Shown: positions 43,728-52,967, numbered from the stretch's first letter. The stretch is 64,000 nt of DNA from Lysobacter_C sp966210725 (GCA_966210725.1 CBIHLN010000002.1:1-64000), one strand, 5' to 3'. The notes: generated from the sequence alone by a model not told the origin. Program-made: numbers and translations.

Positions 43728-44669
43728 TTGTCCACGACCTTGCACCGACCCTACCTGCTGGAATCCGACCTGCCCGGTCTGCACCTGCGCCACCGCGGCA
43801 AGGTGCGCGATGTGTTCGACCTGCCGGCCGGCGCGCTGCCGGCCGACGCCGGCTTCGGCGACTGCCTGCTGATGGTCGCCACCGACCGGCTGAGTGCCTT
43901 CGACGTGGTGCTGCCCGACCCGATCCCCGGCAAGGGCGAGATGCTCTGCCAGATCAGCAATTTCTGGTTCGACCGGACGGGCCACATCGTGCCCAACCAC
44001 CTGACCGGCATCGATGTCGCGTCGGTGTTGCCGGCCGGCGTGGACGCGTCGCTGTATGCCAGGCGCGCGGTGGTCACGCGCCGCCTCAAGCCGGTGCCGA
44101 TCGAATGCATCGCGCGCGGCTACGTGATCGGCAGTGGCTGGAAGGACTACCAGCGCACCGGCCGCATCAGCGGCATCGCCCTGCCCGACGGCCTGCAGCA
44201 GGCGCAGAAGCTCCAGGAGCCGATCTTCACCCCGTCGACCAAGGCCGCCGTCGGCGACCACGACGAGAACATCGACTTCGACACCGCGGTGCGGCTGTGC
44301 GGCGCCGAGCTGGCCGAAGCCGTGCGCGACGCCACGCTGCGCCTGTACCGCTATGCCGCCGACTTCGCCGCCGAACGCGGGATCCTGCTGGCCGACACCA
44401 AGTTCGAGTTCGGCACCGACGCCGACGGCCGCCTGTACGTGATGGACGAGATGCTCACCCCGGACTCGTCGCGGTACTGGCCGGCGGACGAGTACGAGGT
44501 CGGCACCAGTCCGCCCAGCTTCGACAAGCAGTTCGTGCGCGACTACCTGGAGACGCTGGACTGGGACAAGACCGCGCCCGGCCCGCGCCTGCCGCCGGAG
44601 GTGATCGAGCGCACGCGCGCGAAGTACGCCGAAGCACTGGAGCGGCTGGCGGGTATCCGGATCGATTGA
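43728..44669 (+). CDS. purC: SAICAR synthase (phosphoribosylaminoimidazole-succinocarboxamide synthase)
   Basis: A 313-residue purine-synthesis enzyme that joins CAIR and aspartate using ATP. RHRGKVRDVFDL (the substrate loop with K-V-R-D), ATDRLSAFDVVLPDPIPGKG, ECIARGYVIGSGWKDY, STKAAVGDHDENIDFD and LADTKFEFGTDADGRLYVMDEM are all present; it is the longer, proteobacterial/eukaryote-like type. There is no ATG near the domain start in this frame; TTG 43728, with a GGGGG ahead and followed by STTLHRPYLLESDLPG, is the most plausible start. Confidence 0.94.
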   Translation: MSTTLHRPYLLESDLPGLHLRHRGKVRDVFDLPAGALPADAGFGDCLLMVATDRLSAFDVVLPDPIPGKGEMLCQISNFWFDRTGHIVPNHLTGIDVASVLPAGVDASLYARRAVVTRRLKPVPIECIARGYVIGSGWKDYQRTGRISGIALPDGLQQAQKLQEPIFTPSTKAAVGDHDENIDFDTAVRLCGAELAEAVRDATLRLYRYAADFAAERGILLADTKFEFGTDADGRLYVMDEMLTPDSSRYWPADEYEVGTSPPSFDKQFVRDYLETLDWDKTAPGPRLPPEVIERTRAKYAEALERLAGIRID

Positions 44670-44715
44670 GGCGGCGTCTGCCGGCCGACCCGGTCTTCGC
44701 GGGCGAACACGTTGC

Positions 44716-44892
44716 GGATCGCGCCTGAAGGCGCTCCTGCAGGAAGCCCCCGGAGCAGCGCACGGCTGTTGCAGGAGCGACGTCAGCCGCGATGCCGTGC
44801 GGCCGCCTCTGTAGGCGCGACGTAAGTCGCGACCCGCCAGTGGGATTGCGACGCGACGGGCCGATGGCGGTCGCAACTTACGTCGCTCCTGC
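44716..44892. repeat. REP cassette D (rearranged)
   Basis: It lies in the 309-bp gap between purC and the Mpo1-like gene, where I see no gene. Units: a reverse TTCA-type copy at 44716-44740 whose stem is GCGCC/GGCGC instead of GCGGC/GCCGC, a compensatory change; a hybrid forward copy at 44771-44796; then an inner-type pair, forward 44811-44834 and reverse 44869-44892. The outer pair is thus not in the nested order seen in the other three cassettes. Confidence 0.82.
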
Positions 44893-44978
44893 AACGGTCG
44901 CGTGGAAGCGACCGCGGCGGGCCATGCGCCGGCCCCGCGCCCTTGCCATACTCCCGCCACCGCCCGCCGGAGACCGCC

Positions 44979-45455
44979 ATGGACGTCGCTGCCCGCCCCA
45001 TCGACCGCTGGTTCGCCAGTTACTCCGGCGACCACCGCGACCCCACCAACCAGGCCATCCACGTGGTCGCGGTGCCGGCGATCCTGTGGAGCGTGATCGC
45101 GCTGCTGTGGTGCATCCCCTCGCCCGGCACGCTGTTCCGCGACGGCTTCTGGGCCGGGCTGGCGATGTTCGGCGCGTTCCTCTTCTACTACCGCGCCTCG
45201 CGCCGGCTGGGGCTGGGCATGGCCGCGGTGTTCGCACTGCTGGGGCTGCTGACCAACGTGCTGTTCGCCACGCTGGGTCGCATGCCACTGCTGACGCTGG
45301 CGATCGTTGTGTTCGTGGTGGCGTGGATCGCGCAGTTCATCGGCCACAAGATCGAGGGCCGCAAGCCGAGCTTCCTGACCGACCTGACCTACCTGCTGAT
45401 CGGGCCGGCGTGGGTGCTGGTCAAGCTCTACCGGCGGCTGGGCTGGACGTACTGA
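44979..45455 (+). CDS. Mpo1-like (DUF962) membrane protein
   Basis: A 158-residue membrane protein with four hydrophobic segments. The conserved blocks DHRDPTNQAIHVVAVPAI and AQFIGHKIEGRKPSF carry the histidines of the DUF962/Mpo1 family; the yeast member is an Fe2+-dependent dioxygenase of 2-hydroxy fatty acids. Whether this bacterial protein does the same is not known. ATG 44979 has GGAG upstream, preferred over an ATG at 44943. Confidence 0.83.
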   Translation: MDVAARPIDRWFASYSGDHRDPTNQAIHVVAVPAILWSVIALLWCIPSPGTLFRDGFWAGLAMFGAFLFYYRASRRLGLGMAAVFALLGLLTNVLFATLGRMPLLTLAIVVFVVAWIAQFIGHKIEGRKPSFLTDLTYLLIGPAWVLVKLYRRLGWTY

Positions 45456-45558
45456 CGGCGACGCCGCACCCGACGCGCGAAGCCGGCACGCACGGCAACG
45501 CGCATCCGGCCGGGGCCGTGTAAGGTCCGGCGTTCCCGTCCACGCCGGATCCTGCTCC

Positions 45559-46446
45559 ATGCCGCCACGCGATATCGCCCTGGTCCTGCTGATCTGCGTG
45601 GCGTGGGCCTTCAACTTCCTGACCTCCGCGCTGGCGCTGCGCGAGATCCCGCCGTTCCTGTTCACCGCGCTGCGCTTCGCGCTGCTGGCCCTGCCGCTGG
45701 TGTTCGTGCTCAAGCGTCCGGCACCCGGGCAGTGGCCGCGGCTGGTGGCGGTCTGCCTGTGCGTGGGCGTGGCGCATTTCGGGCTGAGCTTCCTGGCACT
45801 GAAGCTCGCCGGCAACCTCACCTCCCCGGCCATCGTCATGCAGAGCTACGTGCCGATGACCGCGCTGCTGGCGTGGTGGCTGCTGGACGACCGCTTCGGC
45901 TGGCGCACCGGCCTGGCGATCGGCGTGAGCTTCGCCGGCGTGCTGGTGCTGGGGCTGGACCCGCTGGTGTTCCGTCGGCCGGATGCGCTGGCGCTGATGC
46001 TGGTGTCGGCGGCGTCCCTGGCGCTGGGCACGGTGCTGATGAAGCGGCTGCGCGGGCTGGACGTCTTCAGCCAGCAGGGCTGGACCGCGCTGATCAGCGT
46101 GCTGCCGCTGCTGGGCCTGAGCCTGTGGCTGGAGCCGGGCAGCGTGGCGCGGCTGGGCGCGGTGAGCTGGGTGGGCTGGCTGGGCGTGGCGTACGCCGCC
46201 TTTATTTCCTCGCTGCTCGGCCACGGCCTCTACTACGTGCTGGTGCAGCGCCACCCGGTGTCGCAGCTGATGCCGTGGCTGTTGCTGACCCCGGTGCTGG
46301 CCGTCGTGCTGGGCATCGTGGTGTGGGGCGACCGCCCGGGCCCGGCGATGTGGGTCGGCGGCGCGATGGTGCTGGGCGGCGTGCTGATGATCGCGCTGCG
46401 TGCAATCACCAAGTCGCGCGAGTTGCCGCCGAAAGAGGTGCTGTAG
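45559..46446 (+). CDS. EamA/DMT-superfamily transporter
   Basis: A 295-residue inner-membrane protein with ten predicted helices in two repeated EamA halves (first WAFNFLTSALALREIPPFLF; second AYAAFISSLLGHGLYYVLVQ). The sequence resembles YdcZ/RhaT-type small-molecule exporters such as amino-acid metabolite exporters. Substrate not predictable. It stands alone, 103 bp after the Mpo1-like gene and convergent with the epimerase-like gene. Confidence 0.88.
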   Translation: MPPRDIALVLLICVAWAFNFLTSALALREIPPFLFTALRFALLALPLVFVLKRPAPGQWPRLVAVCLCVGVAHFGLSFLALKLAGNLTSPAIVMQSYVPMTALLAWWLLDDRFGWRTGLAIGVSFAGVLVLGLDPLVFRRPDALALMLVSAASLALGTVLMKRLRGLDVFSQQGWTALISVLPLLGLSLWLEPGSVARLGAVSWVGWLGVAYAAFISSLLGHGLYYVLVQRHPVSQLMPWLLLTPVLAVVLGIVVWGDRPGPAMWVGGAMVLGGVLMIALRAITKSRELPPKEVL

Positions 46447-46480
46447 CGCCCATCGCCCCATCGGGGAGGACGGGCAGGCG

Positions 46481-47344
46481 TCAGCGCGGTGGCTCGAACA
46501 TCGCGGGCAGCGGTCGGAACGCGCGGGGCGAATAGCCCAGGTCGCGCGCGGCGGGGCCGGCATCGAACACCAGGTCGTCGCGCATCCGCGCCACCGCCGC
46601 ATCGCCCAGGCCGCGCCCCGCCCCGATCAGCGCGGCGCCACGCAGGGCCAGCGCGAACACCGGCGGCGGCAGTTCGACCAGCCGCGCCGGTGGCTGCAGG
46701 CAGGCCAGCACGCGCGCGACCATCTCCCGGTACGCCAGTGTTTCGCCACCGGGCAGGTCGTAGCGCTCGCCGGCTCCGGCCCCTCGCGCCAGGCACGCGA
46801 ACGCGGCGTCGGCCAGGTCGTCCACGTGCACCGGCTGGCGCTGCCCGGTGGCGCCGCGCGGCAGCGGGAACACGCCCGCGCGCCGCGCCAGGGCGGCGAT
46901 GCGGGTCAACGTGGCATCGCGTCCGGCGCCGTAGACCAGAGTCGGGCGCAACACGGTGGCGGCGGCGCCGCGCGCGGCCGCGGTCTCCAACAGCGATGTT
47001 TCGGCCGATGCCAGCCGTTCGGCCACGTCGCGCTCGGCGTCATCGGGTGAGGCGTGCTTGACGGCGGCGCTGGTGGAGCCGAACGCCACCACGCGCGTGC
47101 ACTCGACGGCGGCACTCCGGTACCAGCGCGCGAACCGGTCCAACGGCCCGCAACTGACGATCGCGTCGAATGCAGGGGGCGCACTGGCCGGCATGGCGTC
47201 GAGCGAACCGCGGTGCCAGGTGACGCCGGGCGAGGGCCCGCGCGCCGAACGCGACACCGCGTCCAGCGTCCAGCCGGCGTCGTGCAGGCGCGCCACCAGC
47301 GGCACGCCGATCTGTCCACTGGCGCCGAATATCAGCGCGCGCAT
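46481..47344 (-). CDS. NAD(P)-binding SDR/epimerase-like protein
   Basis: A 287-residue protein of the atypical SDR type. LIFGASGQIGVPLVARL is the N-terminal dinucleotide-binding loop (G-x-S-G-x-I-G); VVAFGSTSAAVK and TVLRPTLVYGAGRDATL are the usual central motifs, and QPVHVDDLADAAFACL the substrate-side block. The catalytic Y-x-x-x-K is not evident, so it may be a non-catalytic or modified member. Divergent from the Mrp operon. Confidence 0.82.
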   Translation of the reverse strand: MRALIFGASGQIGVPLVARLHDAGWTLDAVSRSARGPSPGVTWHRGSLDAMPASAPPAFDAIVSCGPLDRFARWYRSAAVECTRVVAFGSTSAAVKHASPDDAERDVAERLASAETSLLETAAARGAAATVLRPTLVYGAGRDATLTRIAALARRAGVFPLPRGATGQRQPVHVDDLADAAFACLARGAGAGERYDLPGGETLAYREMVARVLACLQPPARLVELPPPVFALALRGAALIGAGRGLGDAAVARMRDDLVFDAGPAARDLGYSPRAFRPLPAMFEPPR

Positions 47345-47616
47345 CGGGCGCGATGCCGCACGCGGACGACGCCGCCATCGCGGTCGCCGGACCGGCCCGG
47401 ACGCCGGATCGTATTAATAAGTGTCATGCCTGCCATGCCGCCGCATCCGTTGATGCAGCAAGCATACGCAAGCCTTGGCAGCGCACGGGATGGCCGGTCG
47501 CTTCGGTTAGAATCCGGGGGCTTTCCACGCCGGTGCGCGTCCCGCGCCGGCGTGTCGAACCCGCCGCACGACCGGTCCCCACCCGCGCGCACGCCGCGCA
47601 ACGCCTTGGGAGCGTG

Positions 47617-50418
47617 ATGCTCGAACTCCTGCTAGCCCTGCCGTTTCTCATGGCCATCTGGGTGTTGCTTGCGCGCAATGTCTCGCGGCGGATGACGGCG
47701 TGGCTGGCAGGTGCGGCACCGCTGGCGGGCCTGGCGATCCTGGTCGCATTGACGCCCGCCGTGCTCGGCGGCGAGGTGCCGCAGGTCAGCCATCCGTGGA
47801 TCGAGCCGTTGGGCCTGGCGTTCTCGCTGCGGCTGGACGGGCTGGCGTGGATGTTCGCGACGATGGTGCTGGCCATCGGCGCGCTGGTGGTGATGTACGC
47901 GCGCTACTACCTGGATGCGCGCGAGGACGCGCCGAAGTTCTTCGCCTACCTGCTGCTGTTCATGGGCGCGATGCTCGGCATGGTGCTGGCCGGCAACCTG
48001 CTGCTGCTGGCGGTGTTCTGGGAGCTGACCTCGATCAGCTCGTTCCTGCTGATTGGCTACTGGTCGCACGACCGCGAGGCCCGCGAGGGCGCGCGCATGG
48101 CGCTGACCATCACCGGCGCCGGCGGCCTGGCCCTGCTGGGCGGCGTGATCCTGATCGGCCAAGTGGTGGGCAGCTACGAGCTGGACGCGGTGTTCGCCGC
48201 GCGCGAGGCCATCCAGGCCGCGCCCACCTACCCGGCCATCCTGGCGCTGGTGCTGGCGGGCATCTTCACCAAGAGCGCGCAGTTCCCGTTCCACTTCTGG
48301 CTGCCGCACGCGATGGCCGCGCCCACGCCGGTGTCGGCCTACCTGCATTCGGCGACGATGGTGAAGGCCGGCGTGTTCCTGCTGGCGCGGCTGCACCCGG
48401 CGTTGGCCGGCACGGAAATGTTCTTCTACGTGGTCAGCAGCGTCGGTGCAGCGACCCTGCTGGTGGGTGCGTGGAACGCGATCTTCCAGCACGACCTCAA
48501 GGGCCTGCTGGCGTATTCGACGATCTCGCACCTGGGCCTGATCACGCTGCTGTTCGGGTTGTCCACGCCGCTGGCGGTGGTGGCGGGCCTGTTCCACATC
48601 CTCAACCACGCCACGTTCAAGGCGTCGCTGTTCATGGCCGCGGGCATCATCGACCACGAGACCGGCACCCGCGACATGCGCCGGCTCGGCAACCTGCGCG
48701 GGCTGCTGCCGATCACCAGCGCACTGGCGATCATCGCCACGCTGGCGATGGCGGGCATCCCGCTGCTCAACGGCTTCCTGTCCAAGGAGATGTTCTTCGC
48801 GCAGGCGCTGGAAGTGCCCAGCGACACGATGCGCGTCGTGGTGACGGTGGCGGCGTTCCTGGCCGGCATCCTGGGCGTGGCCTACAGCCTGCGGTTCGTG
48901 CACGACACCTTCTTCGGCGACGGCCCGCGCGCGGTGGACCGCGAGGTCCACGAGCCGCCGCGCTTCATGCGTGCGCCGGTCGGCATCCTGGTGGTCGTGT
49001 GCCTGGCGGTGGGCATCGCACCGGCGTGGACCATCGCCCCCGCGCTGGAAGCGGCCGCGCGCGGCGTGCTGGGCGCGGACCTGCCCGAATACAGCCTGGC
49101 GCTGTGGCACGGCTTCAACCTGCCGCTGCTGATGAGCCTGGGCGGTATCGTCGGCGGCGTGGTCCTGTACTTCGGGCTGCGGCGGCTGTTCAACGTCCAC
49201 GCCATCGCGCGCCGCGCGTTCGGCCGGCACCTGTTCCGCATCAACACGCGCGCGGTGCTGGGCGTGGCCCGTCGCTTCACGTTCAAGGTCACCAACGGCA
49301 GCCTGCAGCGCTCGCTGTGGTGGGTGGTGGTGGCCGTCGTCGCGCTCGGCCTGGTGCCCGCGGTGCCCGCCCTGCTGGCGTCGGTACAGGCCGGTGCCGG
49401 CCAACCGATGCCGCCGATCGGCTGGGCGCTGTGCGTGCTGCTGCTGGCGGCCACCGCCGCGACGGTCGCGCTGCACCGGCAACGGCTGGTGGCGCTGATC
49501 GTCGTCGGCGCGGTGGGGCTCGGCGTCAGCGTGGTGTTCGTGTTCCTGTCGGCGCCGGACCTGGCGCTGACGCAGCTGCTGGTGGAGATGGTCACCGTCG
49601 CGCTGATGCTGCTGGCGCTGAACTACCTGCCGCAGGAGTCTTTGAAGTCCAACACCCGCGCGCGGCGCTGGCGCGATGCCGCCATCGCACTGGTCGCGGG
49701 CACCGGCATTGGCGGGCTGGCCTACGCGATGATGACGCGCCCGGCCGACACCATCGCCGGTGAGCTGCTGGCGCGCTCGCTGCCCGAGGGCTACGGCAGC
49801 AACGTGGTCAACGTGATCCTGGTGGACTTCCGCGGTTTCGACACGCTTGGCGAGATCACCGTGTTCGGCATCGCCGGCCTGGTCGTGCATGCCCTGTTGC
49901 GGCGTGCGCGCATCGCCGCAACGGAGGTCATCCCCGGCGAACCCGACCGCCTGCCGATGCCCGCGAACCTCAGCCACCTGTTGTTCCCCTTCGCGCTGGC
50001 GGTGTCGGCCTACCTGTTCCTGCGCGGGCATAACCAGCCCGGCGGCGGCTTCATCGCGGGCCTGGTGCTGGCGATCCCGCTGCTGCTGCAGTACGTGCTG
50101 CTGGGCAGCCGGCACGTGGAATCGCGCATGGGCTTCGACTACACGCGATGGATCGGCATCGGCCTGATCATCGCGCTGCTCACCGGCATCGCGCCGATGG
50201 TGCTGTACGGCCTGCCCTTCCTGACCAGCGGCCACGCCGAGCCGCGCCTGCCGCTGATCGGTGAGGTGCCATTGGCCAGCGCGATGGGCTTCGATATCGG
50301 CGTGTACCTGGTGGTGTTCGGCGGCGCGATGCTGATCCTGTCGATGATGGGCACGGTCAAGCCGCCGAAGGCCCGAAAACGCGCCGTGGCGGTGCCAGCC
50401 AGGGCGGAGGCGTCGTGA
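47617..50418 (+). CDS. mrpA: Mrp Na+/H+ antiporter subunit A fused to subunit B
   Basis: A 933-residue membrane protein. Residues about 1-770 are MrpA, a NuoL-like antiporter core: WELTSISSFLLIGYWS, KSAQFPFHFWLPHAMAAPTP, HSATMVKAGVFLLARLHP and ISHLGLITLLFG hold the charged residues for ion movement. The C-terminal 150 residues, with FLRGHNQPGGGFIAGLVLAI, are MrpB. The fusion gives a six-gene operon (AB-C-D-E-F-G), the Group-2 form found in Gram-negatives. ATG 47617 has GGGAG upstream. Exchanges Na+ for H+ and supports salt and alkaline tolerance. Confidence 0.93.
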   Translation: MLELLLALPFLMAIWVLLARNVSRRMTAWLAGAAPLAGLAILVALTPAVLGGEVPQVSHPWIEPLGLAFSLRLDGLAWMFATMVLAIGALVVMYARYYLDAREDAPKFFAYLLLFMGAMLGMVLAGNLLLLAVFWELTSISSFLLIGYWSHDREAREGARMALTITGAGGLALLGGVILIGQVVGSYELDAVFAAREAIQAAPTYPAILALVLAGIFTKSAQFPFHFWLPHAMAAPTPVSAYLHSATMVKAGVFLLARLHPALAGTEMFFYVVSSVGAATLLVGAWNAIFQHDLKGLLAYSTISHLGLITLLFGLSTPLAVVAGLFHILNHATFKASLFMAAGIIDHETGTRDMRRLGNLRGLLPITSALAIIATLAMAGIPLLNGFLSKEMFFAQALEVPSDTMRVVVTVAAFLAGILGVAYSLRFVHDTFFGDGPRAVDREVHEPPRFMRAPVGILVVVCLAVGIAPAWTIAPALEAAARGVLGADLPEYSLALWHGFNLPLLMSLGGIVGGVVLYFGLRRLFNVHAIARRAFGRHLFRINTRAVLGVARRFTFKVTNGSLQRSLWWVVVAVVALGLVPAVPALLASVQAGAGQPMPPIGWALCVLLLAATAATVALHRQRLVALIVVGAVGLGVSVVFVFLSAPDLALTQLLVEMVTVALMLLALNYLPQESLKSNTRARRWRDAAIALVAGTGIGGLAYAMMTRPADTIAGELLARSLPEGYGSNVVNVILVDFRGFDTLGEITVFGIAGLVVHALLRRARIAATEVIPGEPDRLPMPANLSHLLFPFALAVSAYLFLRGHNQPGGGFIAGLVLAIPLLLQYVLLGSRHVESRMGFDYTRWIGIGLIIALLTGIAPMVLYGLPFLTSGHAEPRLPLIGEVPLASAMGFDIGVYLVVFGGAMLILSMMGTVKPPKARKRAVAVPARAEAS

Positions 50419-50454
50419 TGCGACGGCCTGCCCTGCAACGTCATCCGGCTTTCA

Positions 50455-50501
50455 GCCCCCTCGAGTCAAGGGGGCGACATCAACGCGCAGCGGTGATGTC
50501 G
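50455..50501. repeat. Two adjacent hairpins inside the mrp operon
   Basis: In the 175-bp gap between mrpA/B and mrpC, GCCCCCT/AGGGGGC (50455-50461, 50469-50475) is followed at once by CGACATCA/TGATGTCG (50475-50482, 50494-50501). All other mrp genes overlap by 1-4 bp, so this is an unusual interruption. They may be a repeat element or an expression-tuning structure. Confidence 0.6.
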
Positions 50502-50593
50502 GGGTTCGGGAGGGCTGCGGGAGCCGCAATGCGCAACGCGCCGTCCGGACGGCGGCAGGCCCCCGGCACGCCCACGCGCCGAGGACTCGCCTA

Positions 50594-50941
50594 GTGGAAC
50601 TCGCGCTCGCCCTCGTCATCGGCGCACTGACGGCCGCCGGCGTCTACCTGCTGCTGCGTTCGCGCAGCTTCGACATGATCCTCGGCCTGACGCTGCTGTC
50701 GTACGCGACCAACCTGCTGATCTTCTCGGCCGGCCGCCTGGTGGTCGGCAAGCCGCCGGTGGTCAGACCGGGCCTGGACACGACGCTGGCGAACTACACC
50801 GACCCGCTGCCGCAGGCGCTGGTGCTGACCGCCATCGTGATTGCGTTCGCCATGACGGCGGTGACGATCGTGGTGGCGATGCGCAGCCGCGCCGACAACG
50901 GCGATGACCACGTCGATGCCGGCGGCGAGGGGATGCCCTGA
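50594..50941 (+). CDS. mrpC: Mrp Na+/H+ antiporter subunit C
   Basis: A 115-residue three-helix membrane protein similar to NuoK. RSFDMILGLTLLSYATNLLIF and DPLPQALVLTAIVIAFAM are the family's two conserved parts. The start is a GTG at 50594; GAGG lies somewhat far upstream. Its stop overlaps mrpD (TGATG). It forms part of the antiporter core with MrpA and MrpD. Confidence 0.93.
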   Translation: MELALALVIGALTAAGVYLLLRSRSFDMILGLTLLSYATNLLIFSAGRLVVGKPPVVRPGLDTTLANYTDPLPQALVLTAIVIAFAMTAVTIVVAMRSRADNGDDHVDAGGEGMP

Positions 50942-52485
50942 TGCTGGAAGCGTTGTCCGCGCACCTGCCGGTGCTGCCGATCCTGTTGCCGCTGCTGTTC
51001 GGCGCGGTTGCGCTGATGTTCGAACGCCGCGGCATCGGGTTGCAGCGGGCCATCGGCTGGACGGGCCTGGCGGCCCTGCTGCTGGCGGTCATGGCGCTGG
51101 TCGCCCGGGCCGACACCGGTGCGATCACCTTCTACCTGCTGGGCGACTGGCCCGCGCGCCTGGGCATCGCGCTGGTGGCCGACCGGCTCAGCGCGGGGCT
51201 GGTGCTGACCACCGCCCTGCTGGCGGCGGCGTGCCTGCTGTATGCCGGTGCGGGCTGGGACCGCCGCGCGCGCCACTTCCATGGCCTGTTCCAGCTGCAG
51301 CTGGCCGGCCTTAACGGTGCGTTCCTCACCGGCGACCTGTTCAACCTGTTCGTGTTCTTCGAGGTGATGCTGATCGCCTCCTACGGCCTGCTGCTCAGCG
51401 GCGGGCGCGGGCCGCGGATGCGGGCGGGCCTGCACTACGTGGTGTTCAACATCACCGCGTCGACGCTGTTCCTGATCGCGCTCGGCCTGCTGTACGGCCT
51501 GCTGGGCTCGCTCAACATGGCCGAAATGGGCGCGCGGGTGGCCGCGCTGGCGCCCGGCGACGTCGCGCTGGTGCGCGCGGCGTCCGGGCTGCTGCTGGTC
51601 GTGTTCTGCGCCAAGGCCGCGCTGCTGCCGCTGTACCTGTGGCTGCCCAACGCCTACGCGCGCGCGCCGGCCGCGGTGGCGGCGCTGTTCGCGATCATGA
51701 CCAAGGTCGGTGTGTATTCGGTGCTGCGCGTGTACACGCTGGTGTTCGGCGACGGCCCGGGCGAACTCGCCGGCTGGGCGTGGCCATGGCTGTTCTGGAC
51801 CGGGCTGCTGACGCTGCTGTTGGCCACGCTCGGCGCGCTGGCGGCCTCGACGCTGCGCATGCTGGTGGCGTACCTGGTGATCGCGTCGGCGGCCACGCTG
51901 TTCGTGGCCTTCGCGCTGGGCACGCCCGCCACGATCGGCGCCGGCCTGTACTACCTGATGCACAGCACCTTCGTCACCGCCGGGCTGTTCCTGGTCATGG
52001 ACCTGATCCGCGGCCAGCGGGGGCGGGCCGGCGATGCGCTGGACTACGCGGGGCCGCTGCGCCGCAATGCGCCGCTCGGGGTGTTGTTCGGCATCGGCGC
52101 GGTCTCGGTGGCGGGCCTGCCGCCGCTGTCGGGGTTCATCGGCAAGGCCCTGCTGCTGGATGCCGTGCCGGACGGGTACCGGTGGTGGGTGTGGGGCGCC
52201 GTGCTGCTGACCAGCCTGCTGACGCTGGTGGCACTGGCCCGGACCGGCAGCCAGGTGTTCTGGCGTGCCGAGCCATGGCCGGAGGAGGTCCGCCCGCCCT
52301 CGCCGCCGCTGCGCGCGCAGTGGGCCGGCGCCGGGCTGCTGCTGGCCTACGGCATTGCCCTGACGCTGTGGGGCACGCCGGTGGTGCGTTATGCGCAGGC
52401 CGCCGCCCAGCAGCTGCTGGAGCCGGCCGTGTACATGCAGGCCGCGCGTGACCGCACGCCGCAGATCCGGGAGCCCTCGCCATGA
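50941..52485 (+). CDS. mrpD: Mrp Na+/H+ antiporter subunit D
   Basis: A 514-residue NuoN/M-like membrane protein with about 14 helices. NLFVFFEVMLIASYGLLLSG, CAKAALLPLYLWLPNAYARAP and IMTKVGVYSVLRVYTL carry the charged residues used in proton transfer. Overlaps mrpC by 1 base and mrpE by 4. Second antiporter-like subunit of the complex. Confidence 0.94.
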   Translation: MLEALSAHLPVLPILLPLLFGAVALMFERRGIGLQRAIGWTGLAALLLAVMALVARADTGAITFYLLGDWPARLGIALVADRLSAGLVLTTALLAAACLLYAGAGWDRRARHFHGLFQLQLAGLNGAFLTGDLFNLFVFFEVMLIASYGLLLSGGRGPRMRAGLHYVVFNITASTLFLIALGLLYGLLGSLNMAEMGARVAALAPGDVALVRAASGLLLVVFCAKAALLPLYLWLPNAYARAPAAVAALFAIMTKVGVYSVLRVYTLVFGDGPGELAGWAWPWLFWTGLLTLLLATLGALAASTLRMLVAYLVIASAATLFVAFALGTPATIGAGLYYLMHSTFVTAGLFLVMDLIRGQRGRAGDALDYAGPLRRNAPLGVLFGIGAVSVAGLPPLSGFIGKALLLDAVPDGYRWWVWGAVLLTSLLTLVALARTGSQVFWRAEPWPEEVRPPSPPLRAQWAGAGLLLAYGIALTLWGTPVVRYAQAAAQQLLEPAVYMQAARDRTPQIREPSP

Positions 52486-52967
52486 AGCGCCTGCTGCCAT
52501 CGCCGCCCTTGAGCGTGGCCGTGTTCGTGCTGTGGCTGCTGCTGGTGGGCGACTTCAGCCCGGGCCAGCTCGCACTGGCCGCGGTGATGGCGCTGCTGCT
52601 GCCGCTGTTGGCCGGCCTGCTGCAGCCCGAGCGCGCGCACTTCGGCCGGCTGTGGACGGTGCTGGTGCTCGGTCGCCGCGTGCTGTGGGACATGCTGCTG
52701 TCCAACATCGAAGTCGCGCGCCGCATCCTGGGCCCCGAGCGCTCGCTGACGCCGGGCTTCATCTGGGTGCCGCTGGACCTGCAGAACATCCACGGCATCA
52801 CCGCGCTGGCCAGCATCATCACCCTGACGCCGGGCACGCTGTCGGCCGAACTGACCGAAGACCGCCGCCATCTGCTGGTGCACGCGTTCAACCTGAAGGA
52901 TGCCGACGCGACCGTGGCCGAGATCAAGGCGCGCTACGAGGCCCCACTGAAGGAGATCTTCCCGTGA
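52482..52967 (+). CDS. mrpE: Mrp Na+/H+ antiporter subunit E
   Basis: A 161-residue protein with two or three N-terminal membrane helices and a cytoplasmic tail. SNIEVARRILGPERSLTPGF and ALASIITLTPGTLSAEL are the family motifs; the tail contains HAFNLKDADATVAEIK. Overlaps mrpD by ATGA and mrpF by one base. Confidence 0.93.
   Translation: MKRLLPSPPLSVAVFVLWLLLVGDFSPGQLALAAVMALLLPLLAGLLQPERAHFGRLWTVLVLGRRVLWDMLLSNIEVARRILGPERSLTPGFIWVPLDLQNIHGITALASIITLTPGTLSAELTEDRRHLLVHAFNLKDADATVAEIKARYEAPLKEIFP

Noticed and set aside
31974..44892. Idea that the repeated units are a CRISPR array
   Set aside because: Units are palindromic, alternate in orientation, occur in four separate gaps and are not regularly spaced by unique spacers; no cas gene is present.
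43560..45839. Upstream extension of the J-domain reading frame to 45839
   Set aside because: The extension runs antisense through purC, a REP cassette and the Mpo1-like gene and has no family features; only the last 111 codons are real.
47475..47513. Possible promoter before mrpA (TTGGCA and TAGAAT)
   Set aside because: The two hexamers are 27 bases apart, too far for a sigma70 promoter, and no better -35 was found.
47632..50235. Long antisense open frame (over 860 codons) opposite mrpA
   Set aside because: The product is a monotonous His/Gln/Arg-rich chain, the mirror of a Leu/Ala-rich membrane gene in high-GC DNA. No domain, no ribosome-binding site.
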